35,203 bases of DNA, from contig DBXM01000054.1 in the NCBI GenBank assembly GCA_002309655.1, positions 1-35,203 on the forward strand, read 5' to 3'. This DNA comes from Mageeibacillus sp. UBA1212 (GTDB lineage Bacteria; Bacillota; Clostridia; UBA1212). A model generated the notes under the pieces. It did not search any database. It was not told the DNA's origin and saw nothing but the letters and a program-made list of their open reading frames with translations. Below are positions 24,455-31,398 of this stretch, piece after piece (the stretch's first letter is position 1; each line of letters opens with the position of its first letter). Both the position numbers and the translations under genes were made by a program.

Positions 24455-25852
24455 ATGCCCTTTTCAAATTATTTAGACAGCAAGCGGGCTGACTGCCGCG
24501 AACTTGTCGAGGCGCTGGGACAGTATTACGACTACGTCAGCATTCTCGGCACGGACGTTCGCGCCACGGTCTACCGCGCAGACAGAAAAATGTCCATGGT
24601 CCGGGAAGGCTCCGGCGAGTGCGGCTTCGTTGTGAAAATGCACAGCGGGAGGTCGTTCTACGAGTATTCCTGCGACAGTATCGAGGGCGACAAGAAGTCG
24701 CTGGCGGCGAAAATCGCGGGCAGCGTAAAGGTCGCGGCAGAGCTCACAGACAGGCAGATCAGGACGCGTGAAGTCGCCGACCTGCCGATGAAGCAGGACT
24801 TCTCGAGGGAGAACGATTTTGCGGACTACACCGACAGCTACCTGCTCGGCGTCTGCAAGCAGATTTCCGACGACCTCGCCGCGAAGGACGAAAAGGTCCT
24901 CAACGCGATAGGAATGGTCCAGCCGTTCACCGTTTCGAAGCTTTTCGTCACCAAGAACCGCGAGCTGGCCCAGTACTACGGGTGGGTCAACGCCTTCGCG
25001 CTCGTGATCTACAACGACGGAAAGATGGTCGAGGCGAGGCACGTTGAAGGCGCCGCCCGCATTTCCGAAGCGGTCGAAAAGACGCTGGCCAGCCTTGACA
25101 AGGTCATCGATCTCGCGCGCCACCTCACGAAGGCCACGCCGATCAAGCCCGGAGTTTACGACGTCATTACCGACAGTTCGATAACCGGTCTCATCGCGCA
25201 CGAGGCCTTCGGGCACGGAGTCGAGATGGACCAGTTCGTGAAGGACAGGGCCATGGCCAAGCACTGCGTCGGCCAGTACGTCGCGTCGCCCATAACCAAC
25301 ATGCACGACGGCGCCGCCGCGACTCATTCGGTGGCTTCGTACTTCTTTGACGACGACGGCGTTCTCGCCCACGACACACAGATCATAAAGGACGGCATTC
25401 TTGTGGCGGGCCTCTCGGACCTTGCCAGCGCGACGCAGCTCGGCACCGAACCCACCGGCAACGGGCGCCGCGACAACTACACGCGGAAAGCGTATTCACG
25501 CATGACGAACACGTTCTTCTCGCCGGGCACCGACAAGCTCGAGGACATGATTGCTTCCATAAAGCACGGCTACATGCTTTTCGAGACGAACAACGGCATG
25601 GAGGACCCGAAGAACTGGCAGATCCAGTGCACCGCGGAGTACGGAATCGAGATCGTCGACGGAAAGCTGACCGAAAACTACGTCTCGCCGGTGGTGATGA
25701 GCGGGTCGGTTCCTGAGCTTCTCAAGTCGATTTCGATGATTTCCGACAACTTTGAGGTGATCGGCTCCGGCTACTGCGGCAAGGGCTACAAGGAATGGGT
25801 GCGCGTCTCGGACGGCGGCCCGAATCTGAAAGTGAGGGTGAAGCTGGGATGA
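24455..25852 (+). CDS. tldD: Metalloprotease TldD
   Basis: TldD is the zinc-bearing half of the TldD-TldE protease, which in characterised systems degrades unfolded peptides or trims ribosomally made peptide precursors such as microcin B17. The 465-aa protein has the signature HEAFGH (His249, Glu250, His254) in LIAHEAFGHGVEMD and a C-terminal Cys (in GYCGKGY) at the position of the third zinc ligand. AAGGAGG precedes the ATG. It overlaps the downstream tldE by 4 bp, consistent with a heterodimer. No precursor peptide gene was found close by, so the target is unknown. Confidence 0.95.
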   Translation: MPFSNYLDSKRADCRELVEALGQYYDYVSILGTDVRATVYRADRKMSMVREGSGECGFVVKMHSGRSFYEYSCDSIEGDKKSLAAKIAGSVKVAAELTDRQIRTREVADLPMKQDFSRENDFADYTDSYLLGVCKQISDDLAAKDEKVLNAIGMVQPFTVSKLFVTKNRELAQYYGWVNAFALVIYNDGKMVEARHVEGAARISEAVEKTLASLDKVIDLARHLTKATPIKPGVYDVITDSSITGLIAHEAFGHGVEMDQFVKDRAMAKHCVGQYVASPITNMHDGAAATHSVASYFFDDDGVLAHDTQIIKDGILVAGLSDLASATQLGTEPTGNGRRDNYTRKAYSRMTNTFFSPGTDKLEDMIASIKHGYMLFETNNGMEDPKNWQIQCTAEYGIEIVDGKLTENYVSPVVMSGSVPELLKSISMISDNFEVIGSGYCGKGYKEWVRVSDGGPNLKVRVKLG

Positions 25853-27123
25853 CGGACGTTATTAGAATTCTCGAAAAAACAGAGGGGCTGAAAGGCTACA
25901 AAATAAACGAATATAAAAAGACTTCGTACGAGCTCTTTTTCGTGCACAAAAGCCTCGAAACGGTCAGAAGCACCGACACCACTACTACGGACGTGACGGT
26001 TTACGTCGAACACGACGGCAGGATCGGCGACTCGTCCTTCAGCGTCTACAAGTCGATGGGCGAGAAGGAAATAGAAGAGAGCGTTCAAAAGGCTGTCGCG
26101 CGGGCGGCGCTTGTCTCCAACGAGCCCTATGAGCTCGTTCCCGGCGGGACGCTTGAAGCGGCCGTTCCCACGAACCTCGACCGCTACTCCCCCGAAGAAA
26201 TGGGCAGAATGATTGCGGACGCGGTCTACGCGGCGGACACGGTTCCCGGCGGCTCGATAAACGCGCTTGAGATATTCATCACCCGGAACACTTCCCGCGT
26301 GGTCAACAGCCGCGGCGTCGACAAGACCCAGACGGTACACCACGTGATGATCGAGGCGATTCCCACGTTCACGGACGAAAAGCAGTCGGTCGAGCTCTAC
26401 GAGGACTACCGTTTCGCCGAGTTTGACGCGGAAAAGATCACCGCCGAGATCGCGGATAAAATGAAGGAAGTGGCCGACCGCGCGAACGCCGTCAAACCCG
26501 GTAAGGGGTTCACCGCCGACGTTCTTTTGAGGCCCGGCGAGATCGACGAGCTTCTGTGGAGCCTTGCCGAGGACTGCGACTACGCGACGATTTACCAGCG
26601 CGCAAACCTCCACAAGGAAGGCGACAACCTGCAGGAAGGCGACGGCGACAAGCTCACGGTCACGTTGAAGGGAATCATCGAAGGCAGCGTGAGGTCCGCA
26701 TTCTTCGACGGCGACGGCTCTTCGCTGACGGATACCGTTGTCATAAAGGACGGCGTGGTCTGCGGCAGCTACGGCTCCTCCCGATTCGGCCAGTATCTCG
26801 GCGTGAAGGAACCGAGCGGAAACCTGGGCTGCCTGAAAGCGGAACCCGGAACGCTCACCGACGAACAGCTGATCTCCGCGCCCTACCTCGAGGTCGTCTC
26901 GATGTCGGGAATCCAGATCGAGCCCTACAGCGACTACATCGGCGGCGAGATCAGGCTCGCGTATATGCACGAAGGCGGCAAGACCGTTCCGATGACGGGA
27001 ATTTCCATGAGCGGCAAGCTGTCCGAAGTGCTGGCGACGCTCAGGCTTCACGAAAAGACCTGCGTTTACATGGCCTATGAAGGACCGAAGAGCCTTCTTC
27101 TCAAGAACATGGAAATCCTCTGA
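25849..27123 (+). CDS. tldE: TldE/PmbA family protein
   Basis: This is the non-catalytic partner of TldD. The 424-aa product starts at the ATG at 25849, inside the tldD stop (ATGA overlap). It shares the PmbA/TldD fold but lacks the HExxxH zinc motif. Recognisable family features include ADRANAVKPGKGFTADVLLRPGEIDELLW, described here in parts, the GSSLTDTVVIKDGVV segment and a C-terminal GGEIRLAYM block. In studied systems the pair forms a protease chamber in which this subunit helps bind the peptide. A good terminator follows 24 bp downstream. Confidence 0.93.
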   Translation: MTDVIRILEKTEGLKGYKINEYKKTSYELFFVHKSLETVRSTDTTTTDVTVYVEHDGRIGDSSFSVYKSMGEKEIEESVQKAVARAALVSNEPYELVPGGTLEAAVPTNLDRYSPEEMGRMIADAVYAADTVPGGSINALEIFITRNTSRVVNSRGVDKTQTVHHVMIEAIPTFTDEKQSVELYEDYRFAEFDAEKITAEIADKMKEVADRANAVKPGKGFTADVLLRPGEIDELLWSLAEDCDYATIYQRANLHKEGDNLQEGDGDKLTVTLKGIIEGSVRSAFFDGDGSSLTDTVVIKDGVVCGSYGSSRFGQYLGVKEPSGNLGCLKAEPGTLTDEQLISAPYLEVVSMSGIQIEPYSDYIGGEIRLAYMHEGGKTVPMTGISMSGKLSEVLATLRLHEKTCVYMAYEGPKSLLLKNMEIL

Positions 27124-27147
27124 TTTAAGAAGTTTACGAATCATTTA

Positions 27148-27181
27148 AAGCGGGAGCGCCGGCCGGTGTTCCCGCTTTTTT
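27148..27181 (+). terminator. Rho-independent terminator of the GT2-tldD-tldE operon
   Basis: AAGCGGGA (27148-27155) pairs with TCCCGCTT (27170-27177) around a GC-rich 14-nt loop, and the stem runs into TTTTTT on the plus strand. It lies 24 bp after the tldE stop. Confidence 0.87.
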
Positions 27182-27230
27182 ATTGTTTTGCGGCGTAGCG
27201 GCAAACCGAGCAAACCGAGGGTCGTTTTGG

Positions 27231-27259
27231 TTGACTTCCGCGGTCGCGGCTGCTATAAT
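27231..27259 (+). promoter_or_regulatory. Sigma-A promoter of the discoidin-type lipoprotein gene
   Basis: TTGACT (27231-27236) and a perfect TATAAT (27254-27259) are separated by 17 bp. The lipoprotein start lies about 58 bp downstream. Confidence 0.85.
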
Positions 27260-27316
27260 AACCATACGTGAGGACGTGTTTCCGTCCGCGCAATCATAAT
27301 ACAAAAAGGACGTGTT

Positions 27317-28072
27317 TTGGCAATGAACAAAAAGAATCTGATTTCCGCAATTGTGCGGCTTGCGGTAATTGTGCTCGCACTGTTTGTGCTGGTCTCGTGC
27401 ACGGGTCCGAACGAGCCGGAAAAGCCCGCGAACGACACGGAGGCCCCTGTTACGACAGAGGCGCCCGAAGCCGGTGATCCGACCGAAGTTCCCGCAACCG
27501 AAGTTCCCACCGAGGCGCCCACCGATACTCCCGCACCGACCGAACCGCCCACGGAGGCGCCCACACCCGAGCCGGTAAAGAGCGGCACGAACGTAGCGCT
27601 TGACGCGGCGGTCGACGTATCCTCCACAACAGGCGACGTTCACGTACAGTGGGGCTGGTCATACGAGTTCATCAACGACGGCTATTATTACGAGCCCGAA
27701 ATTCCCAGCGCCGGCTGGACCACGGCGGTCCAGGTCAACTTTGACGATCCGGAGCAGGAGGAATGGGTACTTCTGACGCTTGCACAGGACACCTCTGTAA
27801 ATAAGATTGCGGTCTACCCGGTGGTCAACGGCAGCCATTTTCCGGAGTCGTTCAAGGTGATGGTCTCCGCGGACGGTCAGAATTTCACAACTGTCGGAGA
27901 AGTGAACGACAACACACGCGCCGCAGACAAAGACACAACTCCGTTCGTGTTCGAGTTTGACGCGGTGACGTGCCGGTACGTTCAGTTCCTCGCTACCAAG
28001 CTGTACAGCGTTCCTTCCTCGGCAGACGGATATCTGTGCCAGGTCGCCGAGATCGAGGTGTTCGCGGCTTAA
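27317..28072 (+). CDS. Lipoprotein with Thr/Pro/Glu-rich linker and discoidin (F5/8 type C) domain
   Basis: This 251-aa exported protein has a signal peptide with lipobox-like LVSC (about Cys31). A low-complexity linker of Pro/Thr/Glu repeats (about residues 38-90, with units such as PTEAPT) leads to a C-terminal F5/8-type-C-like domain (about 95-250). The domain shows GTNVALDAAVDVSS, DGQNFTTVGEV and the closing CRYVQFLATKLY, a common carbohydrate-binding jelly roll. It probably binds a glycan at the cell surface. The start is uncertain: TTG at 27317 is well spaced from AAAGGA, while ATG at 27323 lies 12 bp from it. The gene has its own promoter and terminator and converges on the O-acylation cassette. 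Confidence 0.88.
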   Translation: MAMNKKNLISAIVRLAVIVLALFVLVSCTGPNEPEKPANDTEAPVTTEAPEAGDPTEVPATEVPTEAPTDTPAPTEPPTEAPTPEPVKSGTNVALDAAVDVSSTTGDVHVQWGWSYEFINDGYYYEPEIPSAGWTTAVQVNFDDPEQEEWVLLTLAQDTSVNKIAVYPVVNGSHFPESFKVMVSADGQNFTTVGEVNDNTRAADKDTTPFVFEFDAVTCRYVQFLATKLYSVPSSADGYLCQVAEIEVFAA

Positions 28073-28103
28073 ATTAACAAAACCCGGGCGTATCATTCCG
28101 CCT

Positions 28104-28170
28104 AAAAATAGTGAAACAGTTACAGTCGCTCCTTTGCAAAATCCGGAGCAGGCTGTAACTGTTTCTTTAT
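28104..28170. terminator. Bidirectional terminator between convergent genes
   Basis: A perfect 13-bp stem (GAAACAGTTACAG at 28113-28125 with CTGTAACTGTTTC at 28153-28165) contains a nested GCTCC/GGAGC stem. It is followed by TTTAT on the plus strand and by ACTATTTTTAGG on the minus strand, so it can end transcription from both the discoidin lipoprotein gene and the SGNH-LRR gene. Confidence 0.85.
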
Positions 28171-28203
28171 ACTCTGATTTGCTTCTGCGCTCTTCGGGGA
28201 CAA

Positions 28204-29652
28204 TCACCTCATCCGCATGCGGTCCGCGTAAATGCTCCACCAGTAGCCGCTCACAAAGCTCCCGAAGCTCTCGGCATCGTTCAGGACAATTTCCGCGCCT
28301 GTGTAGTCGCCGAAAATGTGCTCGCCCGCCTCGAGGTCGTCGGCGTTCTTCACGTCGATGAAGACCCGCCTTAGCGAGGGTATCGCGAACGCGCCGTCCC
28401 TTATAAGCGCGATGTTGTCGTGAAGCGTTATCTCCTCAAGATTTCCGCACGACGCGAAGGCGTCCTTTCCTATCGAGAATATCCTCCTGCCTTCAAATTC
28501 GCGCGGAATGTCGAACGTTTTCGCTCCCGCCGCAGCCGCGGTGACGCCTGTTATTTCGTATCCCGTTCCGAAAGGTTCGTAGATGAACGTGCCGTCGTCG
28601 CCTTTTTCCGGCGTTCCCGTCGGCGGTCCGGAAGGCTGCTCCGTCTCTTCGGGAACGTCTATCGCCACCCCGGAGTTGTCGCCCAGTTCGCGCTTAAGGT
28701 CACGCGCGAGAAGGAGCGTTCTAAGCTCGGCCCCGCGGTCGTTCAGGTGGAAGTTCGTGTCGTAGAAATACTCCTTCGGGAGGATGTAGTTGTTGATATC
28801 AGAAATAATCTTGCAGTGTATCTTTTCGCCTAAATAACGGTAAAATTCGTAAATCGTGTCCGCGGTCGTTCCCTCTTCCAGGGAGTCGCGGTTCACGGGG
28901 CAGAACGTAAAGTACACCTTCGCGCCCTTCTTTTCGCACTTCCCTATATATGTGTTCAGATAGTCAGCGAAGTCGTCGGAAAGGATCTCCGGCGAGAGGT
29001 CGACAAGGCGGTTCGGGTCGTAGCCGAGCGTCATCACGTTCTCCGCGCGCGCGTAGCTGATGTCGCCGTTTTCGTTGAAGGAACGCCTGTTGTAAACGCC
29101 CTGCGGGTCGGGAACCGTTCCGTCGCGCAGGAATCCCAGCGCCTTTGAGACGTACCCCGGGAAGCTGCCCGCGACGTCGTTAAAGGTGTCGCGCCTGATG
29201 CCGTTCATTAGCGCCGGGTCGCCGTCGAATGCCTCGAGGCACGCCTCGCCGTTGAAGTACATTGAGAGCGTCTGCGAGTCGAGTTCCGGTGCCAGCACGA
29301 CAATGTCGCCCTTCCCGATTTCTTTTTCCGAGAGGTCGAGCATCAGCCGCGTGCCGAGTGTCGCGTAAAGACCGAAGTCGACGACCGGCATTTTCATCTC
29401 GTTTTCAAGAAGAGGCGAGACCAGGCCGAAGCACACCGAGCTGCCGCCGACGACAACAATTTTCGCTCCTTCCGTTTCACGCAGCAAGCCGTACTTGTCC
29501 TGAAGCGCCGCCGTGAACGTATTTTTGTAGACGCCTTTCACTTTTTGCGCCGCGGCCGCGTACGCGAACACCGGAGCGAGAACGATAAGCAGAACGAGCA
29601 CAAAAAGAACCGCCTTCACCGCTTTTTTATTCGATTTTTCACTTTTCTCCAT
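28204..29652 (-). CDS. Membrane-anchored SGNH-hydrolase-like protein with C-terminal leucine-rich repeats
   Basis: This 482-aa protein has an N-terminal membrane segment (about residues 11-33) and an exported SGNH-like domain of the AlgX/AlgJ/DltD type: GGSS with probable nucleophile Ser71, conserved GDIVVLAPELD near 115-125 and the catalytic pair Asp298-x-x-x-His302 in YDTNFHLNDRG. A linker (about 330-375) leads to a BspA-type leucine-rich-repeat segment (FEGRRIFSIGKDAFASCGNLEEI, described here in parts, about 386-435). Proteins of this kind finish transfer of an acetyl group exported by an MBOAT partner onto a surface polysaccharide. The MBOAT gene lies 38 bp upstream. AAAGGAGG supports the start. 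The LRR fusion is atypical for the family. Confidence 0.85.
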   Translation of the reverse strand: MEKSEKSNKKAVKAVLFVLVLLIVLAPVFAYAAAAQKVKGVYKNTFTAALQDKYGLLRETEGAKIVVVGGSSVCFGLVSPLLENEMKMPVVDFGLYATLGTRLMLDLSEKEIGKGDIVVLAPELDSQTLSMYFNGEACLEAFDGDPALMNGIRRDTFNDVAGSFPGYVSKALGFLRDGTVPDPQGVYNRRSFNENGDISYARAENVMTLGYDPNRLVDLSPEILSDDFADYLNTYIGKCEKKGAKVYFTFCPVNRDSLEEGTTADTIYEFYRYLGEKIHCKIISDINNYILPKEYFYDTNFHLNDRGAELRTLLLARDLKRELGDNSGVAIDVPEETEQPSGPPTGTPEKGDDGTFIYEPFGTGYEITGVTAAAAGAKTFDIPREFEGRRIFSIGKDAFASCGNLEEITLHDNIALIRDGAFAIPSLRRVFIDVKNADDLEAGEHIFGDYTGAEIVLNDAESFGSFVSGYWWSIYADRMRMR

Positions 29653-29690
29653 GCCGTTCCGCCTCCTTTCGTCACGCCGTCAAAACCGCC

Positions 29691-31163
29691 TTAGAATTGG
29701 AAATATATGAAAGCGCTCTCCCCGCTTCCCGCCATCAGCAGCAGCCACGCCGCGACGACCGCCCATAGAACAATAACGTAGGCCGAATTTCTGACCTGCG
29801 ACACCCTTTTCGCCTTGATGCCGCGCTCCGCCTCCGGGTCCAGCCTTCCCTTTTCGATCGCCGCCAGCACGAGAATTCCCGCCACCGCCGAGACGAGACC
29901 CGGGACCGTAAAACCGATGTTTTCGAGCGTGAACGCGTGCCAGCCGGTAAAAATGAGCTTTATGCACCCGAACGCCTCCGCAATACTCCCCGCGCGGAAA
30001 AAGATCCACGCAAAGCACACCGAGACAAACGTCGCCACCCTGCGGAGCGTCGTGACGAGCCCGTACTCCGGATTCACCTTGAGCCGCCGCCACAGGCCGT
30101 CGCGGAACTTCTCGGTCAGCCGCTCAAAAACGATGAACAGCCCGTGAATGAGCCCCCACGCCGCGAAATGCCACGCCGCCCCGTGCCAGAGTCCGCTCAG
30201 CAGAAAAACGATCAGATAGTTGAGGCACGCGCGCGCCTCGCCCTTCCTGCTGCCGCCTAAGGGGATGTAGACGTAGTCGCGGAACCACCCCGAAAGCGAG
30301 ATGTGCCACCTGCGCCAGAAGTCCCTGACCGACACCGCGGAATACGGAACGTCGAAGTTCTTGGAAAGCTTGATGCCGAGCAGTCTCGCGGAGCCTGTCG
30401 CGATGTCGGTGTAGCCCGAAAAATCGCAGTAGATCTGCACGGCGAAAAGCGCCGTTCCGATGATGACGCCGAGTCCGCCCGACTTCTCAGGCGAGTTGTA
30501 AATAATATCCACCGCGGATGCGATCACGTCGGCGACAGCGATCTTCTTGAAGAAACCGGTCAGGATCTTGACGATTCCCTCTTTGAAATTCTCGCCGGTG
30601 AATTTGTGCGCCTCCCTGAGCTGCGGAATGAGCGCGTCCGGCCGCTCGATCGGGCCCGCGACCAGCTGCGGGAAAAAGGACACGAAAAGCGCGTAAATGA
30701 TGAAGTTCCGCTCCGCCTTGATCTTCCCGCGATTCACGTCGATAACGTACGACAGCGCCTGGAACGTGAAGAACGAAATTCCCACCGGGAGCAGTATCTC
30801 CGGCACCGGGATCCGCGCGCCGCTGCCCGCGAGGGTTATGATCCGCTGCAGGGTTTCCGCTAAAAATCCGAAATATTTGAAGTACGCGAGCACCGCGATA
30901 CACACCGCGACAGACACGCCCGCCACGAACGCGGACAGCTTTTTCTTCTGCTTTTGTTCGCGAAGCCACTCGGTCAGAAACGCGCCGCCGTACGAAACCG
31001 CGGTCACGCCTGCGATCAGAACAGCCATCTCCGGGTTCCACGACATGTAGAAAAAGTAACTCGCCGCAAGCAGCCAGTATTTTCTGAATTTCGCCGGCAG
31101 AAGGTAGCACACGAGCACGGTCACCGGGAGGAATATCAGGTATTCGATTGAGTTGAAACTCAT
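29691..31163 (-). CDS. MBOAT family membrane-bound O-acyltransferase
   Basis: This 490-aa integral membrane protein is close to the AlgI/DltB/PatA type. Opening residues FNSIEYLIFLPVTV, the GISFFTFQALSY segment, RRWHISLSGWFRDYVYIPLGG (His287) and the hallmark GLWHGAAWHF with His327 are all intact. The C-terminus ends FIYFQF as in other members. Such enzymes pass an acyl, usually acetyl, group across the membrane for O-modification of cell-wall glycans, teichoic acids or exopolysaccharides. It is encoded between a small membrane protein and an SGNH partner in a tight operon. The substrate here is not known. Confidence 0.95.
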   Translation of the reverse strand: MSFNSIEYLIFLPVTVLVCYLLPAKFRKYWLLAASYFFYMSWNPEMAVLIAGVTAVSYGGAFLTEWLREQKQKKKLSAFVAGVSVAVCIAVLAYFKYFGFLAETLQRIITLAGSGARIPVPEILLPVGISFFTFQALSYVIDVNRGKIKAERNFIIYALFVSFFPQLVAGPIERPDALIPQLREAHKFTGENFKEGIVKILTGFFKKIAVADVIASAVDIIYNSPEKSGGLGVIIGTALFAVQIYCDFSGYTDIATGSARLLGIKLSKNFDVPYSAVSVRDFWRRWHISLSGWFRDYVYIPLGGSRKGEARACLNYLIVFLLSGLWHGAAWHFAAWGLIHGLFIVFERLTEKFRDGLWRRLKVNPEYGLVTTLRRVATFVSVCFAWIFFRAGSIAEAFGCIKLIFTGWHAFTLENIGFTVPGLVSAVAGILVLAAIEKGRLDPEAERGIKAKRVSQVRNSAYVIVLWAVVAAWLLLMAGSGESAFIYFQF

Positions 31164-31179
31164 TCCCTAACCGCCTCCC

Positions 31180-31398
31180 CTACACTACCGCTACGAGCGC
31201 CATCACCGCGAGCGCCGCCGCTATCCAGGCGTGGGGCACCGCAAAAAGAATAAGACACACAAGAACACCCGCGCCGGCAACCGCAACCGCGACCGACAGG
31301 GCCGTTCTCGTATGTCCTTCTGTAAGCTTTTCGGCGACGCACAGGAGCGTGAATACCGTTCCGACCGCCGTTAAAATTATAATCTGGAGCGCTGTCAT
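31180..31398 (-). CDS. Small hydrophobic membrane protein of the acylation cassette
   Basis: This 72-aa protein consists almost entirely of three hydrophobic stretches (about 3-21, 33-53 and 56-72) separated by a short charged loop (EKLTEGHTR). Its ATG overlaps the stop codon of the large lipoprotein gene (ATGA) and the MBOAT gene starts 16 bp later, so it is almost certainly a genuine, coupled gene. In dlt operons a tiny membrane protein (DltX) also accompanies the MBOAT. This protein lacks the C-terminal Tyr motif of DltX, so any parallel is positional only. Confidence 0.75.
   Translation of the reverse strand: MTALQIIILTAVGTVFTLLCVAEKLTEGHTRTALSVAVAVAGAGVLVCLILFAVPHAWIAAALAVMALVAVV

Noticed and set aside
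25786..27144. Long minus-strand open frame opposite tldE
   Set aside because: Antisense to tldE, which has a coupled start and recognisable family segments; no plausible protein features.
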